This document shows positions 15,753 through 24,214 of a stretch of 33,326 nucleotides of DNA, piece by piece. The DNA lies in NCBI GenBank assembly GCA_026989135.1, contig JALSJZ010000014.1:1-33326 (forward strand), in the 5' to 3' direction. The notes below the pieces were generated by a model. The model was not told the DNA's origin, ran no database searches, and saw nothing but the letters and a program-made list of their open reading frames with translations. Within the stretch, counting starts at the first letter, position 1, and each line of letters begins with the position of its first letter. This DNA is from Sedimenticola sp. GTDB lineage: Bacteria; Pseudomonadota; Gammaproteobacteria; Chromatiales; Chromatiaceae. Both the position numbers and the translations under genes were made by a program.

Positions 15753-17294
15753 GTGAACAACCCAGATCAATTGATTATTTTTGATACCACCTTGCGTGAT
15801 GGCGAACAGAGCCCCGGCGCCTCCATGACACGGGATGAGAAGGTGCGCATTGCCAAGGCGCTGGAGAAGATGCAGGTGGACATCATCGAGGCTGGCTTCC
15901 CCATCGCCAGCCAGGGGGATTTTGAAGCGGTGCAGGCGGTCGCCCGCGCCATTACCGACAGCACCGTCTGTGGTCTGGCTCGCGCACTGGAGAAGGATAT
16001 TGACCGCGCAGCAGAGGCATTGAAAGAGGCCAGCTCCTTTCGCATCCACACCTTTCTTGCCACCTCACCGATCCACATGCGGGAGAAGTTACGCATGCAG
16101 CCGGATGAGGTGGTCGAACGGGCGGTAGCTGCGGTAAAACATGCCCGCCGCTACACCGACAATATCGAGTTTTCACCTGAAGATGCCGGGCGTTCCGACC
16201 CTGATTTTCTCTGCCGCATTTTAGAGGCGGTGATCGACGCGGGTGCCACCACCCTGAATATCCCGGATACCGTGGGCTATGCCGTGCCCGAGCAGTTTGG
16301 CGCATTGATCGGTGAGCTTATGGAGCGCATACCCAATTCGGACAAGGCCGTATTCTCGGTGCATTGCCACAATGATCTGGGGTTGGCCTCGGCCAACGCC
16401 CTGGCCGCCGTGATGAATGGCGCACGGCAGGTAGAGTGCACCATCAATGGCCTGGGCGAGCGCGCCGGAAACTCCGCCCTGGAAGAGGTGGTAATGGCCG
16501 TGCGCACCCGCCAGGATCTCTTCCAGTGCGACAGCCGTCTGGATACCACGCAGATCATGACCTGCTCCCGACTGGTGAGTGGCATCACCGGCTTTCCGGT
16601 GCAGCCGAATAAATCCATCGTCGGTGCCAACGCCTTCGCCCACGAATCCGGCATCCATCAGGATGGCGTACTCAAAAGCCGTGAAACCTACGAGATTATG
16701 CGCGCCGAGGATGTCGGCTGGTCACAGAACCGCATGGTGCTGGGCAAGCATTCGGGTCGCAATGCCTTTCGGGCGCGTCTCAAGGAGCTGGGCATCGTCT
16801 TTGAATCCGAGGCAGAGCTGAACGACACCTTTACCCGATTCAAAGAGCTGGCCGACAAAAAGCACGAGATCTTCGATGAAGATATTCAGGCGCTGGTCAC
16901 CGATACCGGGCTGGCGGCCGAGAACGAGCGCATAAAACTGATCTCACTCCGGGTCTGCTCCGCAACGGGTGAAACCCCGGAGGCCAGCATCGTCTTGTCC
17001 ATGGATGGCAAAGAGTATTCAGCCACCGCCACCGGCAGCGGCCCAGTCGATGCAACCTATTGCGCGATCGAAAGCATTGTCGAGAGCGGTGCTGAGCTGC
17101 AACTCTACTCGGTGAACAATATCACCAGCGGCACCGATGCCCAGGGAGAGGTTACGGTGCGGCTGGAGCGAGGTGGGCGCATCGTCAACGGCCAGGGGGC
17201 GGATACCGATATTGTAATCGCCTCCGCCAAGGCCTATGTCAACGGCTGCAACAAGGTGATGCAGGATGGGACTAAAGAGAAAACACAGGTCTGA
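15753..17294 (+). CDS. leuA: 2-isopropylmalate synthase
   Basis: Condenses acetyl-CoA with 2-oxoisovalerate, the committed step of leucine synthesis. The 513-residue product has the HMGL-like TIM barrel with [16 protein letters not shown] near the N-terminus (catalytic Arg and metal-binding Asp), [11 protein letters not shown] (metal-binding histidines) and [12 protein letters not shown], then the C-terminal LeuA dimer domain responsible for leucine feedback. GTG 15753 is used: GGAG lies eight bases upstream and the product then begins [11 protein letters not shown] as in relatives. The frame is open upstream to 15588, but that stretch belongs to the leader region. It is followed after nine bases by the uracil-DNA glycosylase gene. 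Confidence 0.96.
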   Translation: MNNPDQLIIFDTTLRDGEQSPGASMTRDEKVRIAKALEKMQVDIIEAGFPIASQGDFEAVQAVARAITDSTVCGLARALEKDIDRAAEALKEASSFRIHTFLATSPIHMREKLRMQPDEVVERAVAAVKHARRYTDNIEFSPEDAGRSDPDFLCRILEAVIDAGATTLNIPDTVGYAVPEQFGALIGELMERIPNSDKAVFSVHCHNDLGLASANALAAVMNGARQVECTINGLGERAGNSALEEVVMAVRTRQDLFQCDSRLDTTQIMTCSRLVSGITGFPVQPNKSIVGANAFAHESGIHQDGVLKSRETYEIMRAEDVGWSQNRMVLGKHSGRNAFRARLKELGIVFESEAELNDTFTRFKELADKKHEIFDEDIQALVTDTGLAAENERIKLISLRVCSATGETPEASIVLSMDGKEYSATATGSGPVDATYCAIESIVESGAELQLYSVNNITSGTDAQGEVTVRLERGGRIVNGQGADTDIVIASAKAYVNGCNKVMQDGTKEKTQV

Positions 17295-17303
17295 ACCGGC
17301 CCA

Positions 17304-18152
17304 ATGGAACAGCCGCTACGCAAAAGCTATCTGGATGCCATGGGGATTACCCAATGGGTAGTCCGCCAACCTTCCGCATCAGAGGTGGAGGAGAGACCGG
17401 CTGCGCAGCCGCTGGCGCCTGAGCCGGTCGCCGCTGCAAAAGCGGAGCCCCCAGCCCGGCCAGCTGCAAAGCCCGTGGCCGACCATGACGCCCCTCCCGC
17501 CTGGCTGAACGAAGCACCGCCGTCCGATGAGGAGTGGCACCCCAGTGAAACCAGTGACGAGGCTGAACAGCTGTCTCCTCGATCCATTGTTGCCGATCTG
17601 GGATGGGACGCCTTGCAGCAACACATTGCGGCCTGCAAAGCCTGTGAGCTGCACCGCAGCCGAAAACAGAGCGTATTTGGCACCGGCAGCCCACAGGCCG
17701 ACCTGCTGATTATCGGCGAAGCACCGGGAGCCGATGAGGATCGCCTGGGTGAGCCTTTTATGGGTCGGGCAGGCAAGCTGCTCAATGCCATGCTGAAGGC
17801 GATCGGCTTTGAGCGCAGCCAGGTCTATATCGCCAATATCCTCAAATGTCGGCCACCTGACAACCGCGACCCGCATGTGGAAGAGGTGTCACATTGCAGA
17901 CCCTATCTCATGCGACAGATTGAGCTGATCAACCCCAAGGTTATTCTGGCGGTGGGGCGGGTATCAGCACAAAATCTCCTGCAATCCTCCGACACCCTTG
18001 GCCGCCTGCGCGGTCGAACGCATCACTTTGGTACAGGCAATATCCCGTTGATAGCAACCTATCATCCCGCCTACCTGCTGCGCAGCCCTGAGCAGAAGGC
18101 CAAATCCTGGCAGGATCTGCAACAAACGCTCTCCCTACTGCAAAAACCTTGA
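17304..18152 (+). CDS. Family 4 uracil-DNA glycosylase (Fe-S)
   Basis: Removes uracil from DNA to start base-excision repair. 282 residues, of which the first 95 or so are a low-complexity Ala/Pro/Glu-rich extension not needed for the fold. The catalytic core starts near residue 100. Four cysteines that hold the [4Fe-4S] cluster of family 4 are present: C111 and C114 (CKAC), C182 (ILKCRPP), C198 (HCRPYL). Motif [10 protein letters not shown] (138-146) and motif B HPAYLLR (254-260) are complete. In several bacteria this N-terminally extended form is annotated as related to phage SPO1 polymerase N-terminus. It overlaps the rimI start by 4 nt if TTG is used there. The GEAPG with alanine is typical of family 4. 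Confidence 0.92.
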   Translation: MEQPLRKSYLDAMGITQWVVRQPSASEVEERPAAQPLAPEPVAAAKAEPPARPAAKPVADHDAPPAWLNEAPPSDEEWHPSETSDEAEQLSPRSIVADLGWDALQQHIAACKACELHRSRKQSVFGTGSPQADLLIIGEAPGADEDRLGEPFMGRAGKLLNAMLKAIGFERSQVYIANILKCRPPDNRDPHVEEVSHCRPYLMRQIELINPKVILAVGRVSAQNLLQSSDTLGRLRGRTHHFGTGNIPLIATYHPAYLLRSPEQKAKSWQDLQQTLSLLQKP

Positions 18153-18601
18153 GCAATCCCCCACTCCAGATGCGCCCCATGCAGGATAATGATATTGCCG
18201 AGGTAATGGCACTGGAGCTGCTGGCCTATGAATTCCCTTGGAGCGAGGAGACGATGCGCAGCTGCCTGAAACCAGGCTACAGCTGCTGGGTCTGCCTGCA
18301 GGAGGGGCGCATCATCGGCCATGCCATCATGTCGGTTGCAGCGGGCGAGGCCAATATCCTGAACCTCTGCATCCACCCTGATCTACAGGGGCGCGGGCTG
18401 GGGCGAAAGCTGCTGGAGCAGATGCTGGCACTCGCCCGGCAACAGCAGGCCGATAGCGCTTTTCTGGAGCTGCGCCGCTCGAACAGAACGGCATCCAGCC
18501 TCTATGATGCCATGGGTTTTAATGAGATCGGTCTGCGCCAAAACTACTACCCGGCCAAAAAAGGGCGTGAAGATGCCATTCTGATGGCAAAGATGCTTTA
18601 A
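18149..18601 (+). CDS. rimI: Ribosomal protein S18-alanine N-acetyltransferase
   Basis: A GNAT acetyltransferase that modifies the N-terminal alanine of ribosomal protein S18. Of 150 residues, AYEFPWSEETM, the acetyl-CoA loop PDLQGRGLGRKLL, RSNRTASSLYDAMGF and RQNYYP..GREDAILM match RimI closely. The start is uncertain: TTG 18149 gives an overlap of 4 nt with the previous gene and keeps the first strand (LQMRPM); ATG 18170 would cut into that strand. No Shine-Dalgarno sequence is clear at either. It ends four bases from the convergent ispG stop. Confidence 0.9.
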   Translation: MSNPPLQMRPMQDNDIAEVMALELLAYEFPWSEETMRSCLKPGYSCWVCLQEGRIIGHAIMSVAAGEANILNLCIHPDLQGRGLGRKLLEQMLALARQQQADSAFLELRRSNRTASSLYDAMGFNEIGLRQNYYPAKKGREDAILMAKML

Positions 18602-18605
18602 ACAC

Positions 18606-19841
18606 TCAGCCGCCGCTATTCGGTGCGTAGTGCGAACGCACATAAAGCTCCACGATCTGCTGGAACTTCTCGGCAATATCATCCCCTTTCAGCGTGATGG
18701 TCTTTTCACCATCCTCATAAACCGGAGCCACAGGCCGCTCACCACTGCCGGGCAGGCTGATGCCGATGTTGGCATGCTTGCTCTCGCCAGGGCCGTTGAC
18801 CACGCAGCCCATTACCGCCACGGTCATATTCTCCACCCCTGGAAAGAGCTTGCGCCAGACCGGCATCTGCTGTCGCAGGTAGGCTTGAATATCCTTTGCC
18901 AGCTGCTGAAAGAGGGTGCTGCTGGTGCGCCCGCAACCTGGGCAGGCGATAACCGCCGGGGTGAAGTTGCGCAGCTCCAGGGCTTGCAGAATCTCCTGGG
19001 CAATCACCACCTCTTCGGTGCGAGACGCGCCCGGCTCTGGTGTCAGGGAGATGCGGATGGTGTTGCCAATGCCCTGTTGCAGCAGCACGGCCAGCGCGGT
19101 AGTGGAGGCGACAATCCCGCGCGCACCCATGCCCGCTTCGGTCAGCCCCAGATGCAGCGCATAGTTACAGCGTTGCGCCAGCGCCTGATAGACGGCGATC
19201 AGATCCTGCACCCCGCTCATCTTGCAGGAGAGTATAATCTGATCCCCTCTCAACCCCAGTGTCTCCGCCTCTCTGGCACTCTCCAGCGCAGAGACCACCA
19301 TGATCTCGCGGATCACCTCATCGGTCTCTTTGGGCTGGGCTGCACGGGCATTCTCATCCATCATACGCACCACCAGCTCCTGATCCATGCTGCCCCAGTT
19401 GACGCCGATCCGCACCGGCTTGTCGTAGCGGATGGCGATCTCAATCATGCGGGCAAACTGGCTGTCACGCTGCGCACCCCGACCCACGTTGCCAGGGTTG
19501 ATGCGGTACTTGGCCAGTGCCTGTGCGCACTCGGGGTATTGGGTCAGCAGCTTGTGTCCGTTGAAGTGGAAGTCACCGATCAGCGGCACGCTACAGTTAC
19601 GTTGATCCAGCGCCTCCCGGATCTGCGGGATGGCCTGGGCCGCCTCTTCGGTATTAACGGTAAGCCGCACCAGCTCGGAACCCGCCTCTGCCAGCTCTGC
19701 CACCTGCTGGACAGTGGCGCGGATATTCGTGGTATCCGTGTTGGTCATGGACTGGATGACTACAGGTCTATCGCTGCCAATGACAACGGAGCCGACGGCC
19801 ACCCCTTGGGTGCGGTGGCATTCTACTGGGGATTTTGGCAT
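18606..19841 (-). CDS. ispG: 4-hydroxy-3-methylbut-2-enyl diphosphate synthase
   Basis: Reductive ring opening of methylerythritol cyclodiphosphate in the non-mevalonate isoprenoid pathway. 411 residues, longer than E. coli IspG (372) because of insertions seen in many beta- and some gammaproteobacteria. The N-terminal TIM barrel shows [21 protein letters not shown] and YRINPGNVG; the [4Fe-4S] cysteines are C300 and C303 (CPGCGRTSS) and C346 (GCVVNGPGE), with catalytic-region E353. ATG 19841 lacks a purine-rich Shine-Dalgarno sequence. It is convergent with rimI; upstream is palindrome E2. Confidence 0.95.
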   Translation of the reverse strand: MPKSPVECHRTQGVAVGSVVIGSDRPVVIQSMTNTDTTNIRATVQQVAELAEAGSELVRLTVNTEEAAQAIPQIREALDQRNCSVPLIGDFHFNGHKLLTQYPECAQALAKYRINPGNVGRGAQRDSQFARMIEIAIRYDKPVRIGVNWGSMDQELVVRMMDENARAAQPKETDEVIREIMVVSALESAREAETLGLRGDQIILSCKMSGVQDLIAVYQALAQRCNYALHLGLTEAGMGARGIVASTTALAVLLQQGIGNTIRISLTPEPGASRTEEVVIAQEILQALELRNFTPAVIACPGCGRTSSTLFQQLAKDIQAYLRQQMPVWRKLFPGVENMTVAVMGCVVNGPGESKHANIGISLPGSGERPVAPVYEDGEKTITLKGDDIAEKFQQIVELYVRSHYAPNSGG

Positions 19842-19918
19842 GACGAAGGGGCAACCTGGGTCGAGTAAACAGGCCGCTATTTTAGCCTAAACCGAATTAT
19901 TGAGGTTAGCCCCTTTTC

Positions 19919-20085
19919 AACCTAGAAAGATCAGTTGAACGTATGTGCAGGGCGTAAGATATTGATCCGATTAGCGTAACAAAAAAGTCCGTGGTCACCT
20001 AATTGGTGAAGAGGATCTTTTTTGTATAGCTAGGCGAATCAAGAGCTTGCGCCATGTGCGTGCGTTTAACTGATTTTTCTAGGTT
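19919..20085. repeat. 167-bp near-complete palindrome (E2), MITE-like or structured RNA
   Basis: Left arm 19919-19958 pairs with right arm 20046-20085 at 39 of 40 positions when the plus strand is folded: 32 Watson-Crick, 7 G.T wobbles (19929, 19937, 19942, 19944, 19946, 19947, 19955) and one mismatch (19950). Pairing resumes inward (TTGAT with ATCAA, TTAGC with GCTAG, AACAAAAAAG with CTTTTTTGT-type bases, TCACC with GGTGA around a TAATT loop), so the whole element forms one rod. The right end overlaps the TGA stop of the next gene. No coding capacity. The spacer region 19869-19918 shows nothing recognisable. Confidence 0.75.
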
Positions 20086-21422
20086 CAAGGCCGACGGTAG
20101 ACCTCGACCCTGGAGATCTGCTTCAGCGGCACCTGCACGGTCATATCGCCACCGGACAGCCGCTGCTTGATGGTGATCTGATCCTTTGTCATGGATACCA
20201 GAACCCCTTTGCGCATGGCATTCTCCTGATCAACATAGATGCGCACGCTTTTATCCATATAGTTGTGCAGCTGGGCTATCTTTGTTGGCAGATACTCCCT
20301 GGCTGGTATTGGCCTTTTCAGTTTTTTAGCCGCTCCAATATCAGAGGAGAAGGCGCTTTTTGCATCAGACAGTTGTGATGCAAGCCCCGATGTGTGGACA
20401 CCCGTACTCGCTGTCTGCGCTGGCAGGCTAAAGCTGAGATCAGTAACCGGCTCGCCATTGATTGCCAGCTTCAGATCCAGGATCTCCGGGATCTCTTCGG
20501 GTTTGTAGAAGGAGAGCGTGGCCGGGTCAATGGCCTCGGATGGGTGGATGCCAAAGCTCACCTCTCTGGGGTCTTTGATAAAATGCTTGATTGCGGCAAT
20601 CAACCCTGGGCCGGGTATAAATCCCAGCTGCTGCGCAAGCTGCCTTTCATCCATATTCAGCATGGACGCTATGAAGGCATCCACGGTCAGGCCGCGTGAT
20701 GCTGCACAGTATTGCCGGGCTTTTACAACAAAATCAGAGTCAATCTGATAGGCCACACTCATCTCTGAGAGCAGTGGTTGCCGCACCTCCGTCATTGCGC
20801 TGCCAGGCTGGGGCAGATGGGATAGAAGCAGGTTGATTTGTGAATACCCAACGCCTTGCAGATCAAAGTCCAGCTGCGTCTCGGCACGCCCTGTTGCCGA
20901 GTCAAGATCAACATCCAATGCGGCATCCATGGTGATGCTATAGAAACCCAGCGCACCCAGCAGATCGAGTGAAAGCCCGGTCATTACCCCGCAGCCATCC
21001 GGGTCTTTAACCCCGGATACCTGCTTGGCCTCTTCCAGCATATTGATATAGCTGGCAGCCAAGTCGCCATCCAGTGGGATGCTAAAGCCCTTAACGGACA
21101 GCCTGAATTTTTCAGGGGGGGTGTTTTGAAAGCTGCCCACCATCAATCGGTAGAGAAAGGGCAGGCCATCTCCTGCTATCCGGGCGGATTCAATAGTGAT
21201 CTCATCATTGCTGTCTGACGGATAGACACTGATGTTTTCAACCGTGATACTGCCTTCATAACTGGAGCCGATGCCTTGGTAGCGGATCTCTGCAAAGGGG
21301 CTGGCCAGTGGGATTATTTTATCCAGCTCACTGGAGACATGATAATGGATGTATCCCTTGGCAGCGCCATACAGAGCCCCGGTGAAGATAAGCAGGCCCA
21401 TAAAGGCTGTTTTGAGTTTCAT
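20085..21422 (-). CDS. Uncharacterised membrane-anchored periplasmic protein
   Basis: 445 residues, not recognised. An N-terminal hydrophobic segment (about residues 5-22, AFMGLLIFTGALYGAAKG) is a signal anchor or uncleaved signal peptide, so the bulk should be periplasmic. The next region (residues 35-130) is rich in beta strands, with the sequence YQGIGSSYEGSITVENISVYP recalling AsmA/DUF945-like repeats, but I cannot confirm this. The last 60 residues (DKSVRIYVDQENAMRKGVLVS to the end) look like a small SH3- or Sm-like beta barrel. Two cysteines (GCGVM, QYCAAS) could form a disulfide. It stands alone between palindromes E2 and E3, and its stop codon is part of E2. ATG 21422 has a weak ribosome-binding site. 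Confidence 0.75.
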   Translation of the reverse strand: MKLKTAFMGLLIFTGALYGAAKGYIHYHVSSELDKIIPLASPFAEIRYQGIGSSYEGSITVENISVYPSDSNDEITIESARIAGDGLPFLYRLMVGSFQNTPPEKFRLSVKGFSIPLDGDLAASYINMLEEAKQVSGVKDPDGCGVMTGLSLDLLGALGFYSITMDAALDVDLDSATGRAETQLDFDLQGVGYSQINLLLSHLPQPGSAMTEVRQPLLSEMSVAYQIDSDFVVKARQYCAASRGLTVDAFIASMLNMDERQLAQQLGFIPGPGLIAAIKHFIKDPREVSFGIHPSEAIDPATLSFYKPEEIPEILDLKLAINGEPVTDLSFSLPAQTASTGVHTSGLASQLSDAKSAFSSDIGAAKKLKRPIPAREYLPTKIAQLHNYMDKSVRIYVDQENAMRKGVLVSMTKDQITIKQRLSGGDMTVQVPLKQISRVEVYRRP

Positions 21423-21532
21423 GGTCAGATCATTTTATTTTAGGAAATAGCTCTCAGAGCAGTATAGCAACAGCTACCTGGTAACTCAGCTCACTTAGTC
21501 ATGCCATGCTAAATCTGATTTTTAAAGAGATG

Positions 21533-21614
21533 GAACCACAGATTCACACAGATAAACACGGATAAGTCATGTTTCAAGCCGAAATCTGTGTTTATCTGTG
21601 TGAATCTGTGGTTC
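21533..21614. repeat. 82-bp palindromic repeat (E3), REP-like
   Basis: 31-base arms (21533-21563 and 21584-21614), 30 of 31 complementary, with a 20-base loop. The arm carries GAACCACAGATTCACACAGA and ends in GGAT; the one difference is a G.T pair. CACAGAT / ACACAGATAAACACA-type palindromes are common intergenic repeats in environmental gammaproteobacteria as I remember them. It lies in a 395-base gap; the rest of that gap (21615-21755) shows nothing I can name. Confidence 0.8.
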
Positions 21615-21755
21615 AAAGCAGTGCTTTATGCATAAGCTTGGTGAAAAAGCATATCTCGCAACACCTGCATTAGAACCATGCCGAATAGTTACAGTGAGTG
21701 AAAAGCATATTTCCAAGCCTTGGGGCACGGTCTGAAGAGGGCTGTCAGCCAAATG

Positions 21756-21799
21756 AAAAGGGCCGATTCCAACCCGCCAAAGCGGGCTGAAACCGACCC
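21756..21799 (-). terminator. Rho-independent terminator of the small rod-like gene
   Basis: On the minus strand a stem of 18 positions (GGGTCGGTTTCAGCCCGC against GCGGGTTGGAATCGGCCC, small TTTG loop) with four G.U wobbles, followed by TTTTC. It lies 19 bases after the stop of the 21818-22060 gene and faces the right way. Confidence 0.75.
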
Positions 21800-21817
21800 C
21801 TGCCATGTTCTTGATAC

Positions 21818-22060
21818 TCAGGCTTTTACATCCAGCAGGCTGCCAATGGTTTTACTCATGGCATCTGCCGCCTGCACCGCCTTTACACTGGCCTCGATCT
21901 GGGCGCGATCCGCCACCAGATTCACCAATGGTTTTGCAAAGTCCCCGGCTTGACCCGGCTTATCGGCCTTTGCAATCTGATCTGCACTCTGTCGCATACC
22001 GTCAAAACCGCGCTGCATGCCTTGCAGGCCACTACTGAGTGCGCTGCTTACGGGATCCAT
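21818..22060 (-). CDS. Small protein resembling the C-terminus of flagellar rod/hook proteins
   Basis: 80 residues, MDPVSSALSSGLQGMQRG to SKTIGSLLDVKA. The second half (PLVNLVADRAQIEASVKAVQAADAM) resembles the conserved C-terminal helix of flagellar rod and hook proteins (family flg_bbr_C, as in VNMIQAQRAYEANAKVISTAD), and the first half is the matching N-terminal helix, so the protein may be two rod-like coiled-coil helices without the middle domain. Similar stand-alone small proteins occur in gammaproteobacteria; function not known to me. ATG 22060 is chosen since GGAG is six bases before it; for the ATG at 22066 the GGAG would touch the start codon. It has its own terminator. No other flagellar genes are near. 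Confidence 0.7.
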   Translation of the reverse strand: MDPVSSALSSGLQGMQRGFDGMRQSADQIAKADKPGQAGDFAKPLVNLVADRAQIEASVKAVQAADAMSKTIGSLLDVKA

Positions 22061-22172
22061 TGCCATCTCCTTTTAACCTGCACGCTTACAAGTATGCGTC
22101 AGTCTGGTGGTTTTTACAGCTGTGTGGCACGCTCAGGGTGTGAACTCTGTCACAAAACCGGGGTTTTCCAGG

Positions 22173-23753
22173 CTACAGCTCGCGTATTGCGAGGAATTGA
22201 ATATCCGGCCAGCGCTCTATAGTGAGGTCAAGATTGACCCGGCTGGTCGCCAGATAGACCAGCTGCTCATCCCCATCAATCGCCAGGTTGGCATGCGCCT
22301 TGGTGCGGAACTGCTCCAGCATCTTGCTATCGTCGCACCGCACCCAGCGGGCTGTAGAGATCTGTACCGGCTCCACTATGGCCTCAACATTATATTCATC
22401 CTTCAGGCGTTGGGCGGCCACCTCAAACTGCAATACACCCACTGCCCCAAGGATCAGATCATTGTTTTTCAGCGGCCGGAATACCTGGGTCGCGCCCTCT
22501 TCACACAGCTGTAGCACCCCCTTTTGCAGCGCCTTCATGCGCAACGGATCTTTCAGCACCACACGGCGGAACAGTTCGGGCGCAAAGTAGGGGATGCCCT
22601 CATATTTCAGATTCTCCCCTTCGGTGAAGGTGTCACCAATCTGAATGGTGCCGTGGTTGTGCAGGCCGATAATATCCCCCGGCCAGGCCTCCTCTACATG
22701 GCGACGCTCATCGGCCTGAAAGGTGATGGCGTTGCTGATCTGCACGGTTTTATTGATCCGCACATGGCGCATCTTCATGCCCTTTTTATAGGAGCCGGAG
22801 CAGACGCGCAGAAAGGCCACCCGGTCACGGTGGGCGGGATCCATATTGGCCTGGATCTTGAAAACAAAGCCAGTAAATTTCTCCTCTGACGGCTCAATGG
22901 TGCGCTCCTGAGTGATGCGAGCCAGTGGACATGGCGCATAGTCGGAGAAGGCATCCAGCAGCTCTTTGACCCCAAAGTTATTGATGGCCGAACCGAAAAA
23001 GACCGGCGTCAGCTCCCCGCGGGCATAGGCGGCCAGATCCAGCTCATGGCTGGCGCCACGCACCAGCTCGATCTCATCGCGCAACTCATCAGCCTGATCA
23101 CCCACCAGCTCATCCAGGCGCGGGTTATCCAGCCCTTCAATCACCTCACCCTGCTGAATCTTGCCGCCGTGGGTGGCCGAATAGAGGTGGGTGGTCTCAC
23201 TGCGCAGATCAAATACCCCTTTGAAACGCTTGCCCATGCCGATGGGCCAGGTCACGGGGGCGCACTTGATATCAAGGATGCTCTCTACCTCATCCAACAG
23301 ATCGATGGGGTCTCTCCCCTCCCGATCCAGCTTGTTGATAAAGGTCAGGATCGGCGTGGTGCGCAGGCGGCAGACCTCCATCAGCTTGATGGTGCGCGCC
23401 TCAACCCCCTTGGCCACATCGATCACCATCAGTGCCGAGTCAACGGCCGTCAGGGTACGATAGGTATCCTCAGAGAAATCCTCATGCCCCGGCGTATCCA
23501 GCAGATTGATGATCACCTCCCCGTAGGGAAACTGCATCACCGACGAGGTGACAGAGATACCGCGCTCTTTCTCCATTGTCATCCAGTCAGAGGTGGCATG
23601 CCGTGCCGCTTTTCGGCCCTTTACGGTACCTGCCATCTGGATGGCACCACCGTAGAGCAGCAGTTTTTCGGTCAGCGTGGTTTTACCGGCATCGGGATGC
23701 GAGATGATCGCAAAGGTGCGCCGCCGTTTGAGTTGTGAAAGCAGTTCAGACAT
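22173..23753 (-). CDS. prfC: Peptide chain release factor 3
   Basis: The translational GTPase that recycles RF1/RF2 from the ribosome after termination. 526 residues, close to E. coli RF3 (529). G motifs are complete: [13 protein letters not shown] (P-loop, residues 20-32), [16 protein letters not shown] (G3) and [10 protein letters not shown] (G4); the [15 protein letters not shown] switch I region and the C-terminal domains ([30 protein letters not shown]) follow. ATG 23753 aligns with known starts ([14 protein letters not shown]); an ATG at 23792 in frame would add 13 residues not seen in relatives. Neither has a clear Shine-Dalgarno sequence. The gaps on either side (22061-22172, 23754-23897) hold nothing recognisable. 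Confidence 0.96.
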   Translation of the reverse strand: MSELLSQLKRRRTFAIISHPDAGKTTLTEKLLLYGGAIQMAGTVKGRKAARHATSDWMTMEKERGISVTSSVMQFPYGEVIINLLDTPGHEDFSEDTYRTLTAVDSALMVIDVAKGVEARTIKLMEVCRLRTTPILTFINKLDREGRDPIDLLDEVESILDIKCAPVTWPIGMGKRFKGVFDLRSETTHLYSATHGGKIQQGEVIEGLDNPRLDELVGDQADELRDEIELVRGASHELDLAAYARGELTPVFFGSAINNFGVKELLDAFSDYAPCPLARITQERTIEPSEEKFTGFVFKIQANMDPAHRDRVAFLRVCSGSYKKGMKMRHVRINKTVQISNAITFQADERRHVEEAWPGDIIGLHNHGTIQIGDTFTEGENLKYEGIPYFAPELFRRVVLKDPLRMKALQKGVLQLCEEGATQVFRPLKNNDLILGAVGVLQFEVAAQRLKDEYNVEAIVEPVQISTARWVRCDDSKMLEQFRTKAHANLAIDGDEQLVYLATSRVNLDLTIERWPDIQFLAIREL

Positions 23754-23897
23754 GGAAGGGTTCAGGGGCGATGAAAAGCCGGGATTATACATGGGTCGGG
23801 ATGTACTTCAGAATCTTCGACCCAAAACCCCAGATTGAACCGTAGCGAGGGCCACTATGAATCTGAAATCCGCAGTTGACCTCATCAGAACACAAGC

Positions 23898-24203
23898 TCA
23901 CTCCAGATGACCGGCCTCCAGCAGCGAGGCCAGCCAATAATAGACCCCGCCACCGGAAAAATCTTTTTTTACCCCTTCCACCAGACGGGTTGCCTGTTCC
24001 TGCCCTATTGCGACCTGAAACAATACCTGCGCACGTCGCCCGGCCACCTGCTCAGCCGCTGTCATGGAGTGGACAGAAGCGCCATGACCGTTAATTCTGA
24101 AGCTGGTGAAGCCCGTCACCTCCTCTCGCTCAAGCAGCCAGTCGGTCACTGCATCCTCTACCGAAGGGGATACAACCAGGGAGACCAGAACCTTATTTTC
24201 CAT
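23898..24203 (-). CDS. DUF3240 PII-like protein linked to the RND pump
   Basis: A 101-residue DUF3240 protein with a ferredoxin-like, PII-type layout: strand (KVLVSLVVSPSVED), helix (AVTDWLLER), strand and loop containing GFTSFRINGHGASVH, then VLFQVAIGQEQATRLVEGVK and the C-terminal YYWLASLLEAGHLE. DUF3240 genes often follow CzcA/CusA-type pump genes; a metal-sensing or pump-regulating role is suspected but not shown to my knowledge. Histidines at positions 40, 45 and 99 might take part in metal binding. ATG 24203 has AAGGAG eight bases upstream and starts 11 bases after the pump gene stop. Last gene of the efflux operon. Confidence 0.85.
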   Translation of the reverse strand: MENKVLVSLVVSPSVEDAVTDWLLEREEVTGFTSFRINGHGASVHSMTAAEQVAGRRAQVLFQVAIGQEQATRLVEGVKKDFSGGGVYYWLASLLEAGHLE

Positions 24204-24214
24204 CTCAGACTCCT

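Noticed and set aside
18630-19868. 412-codon open frame on the plus strand
   Set aside because: Antisense to ispG, which has every conserved motif; histidine- and leucine-rich composition typical of shadow frames.
23046-23738. 230-codon open frame on the plus strand
   Set aside because: Antisense to prfC; no recognisable motif or ribosome-binding site.
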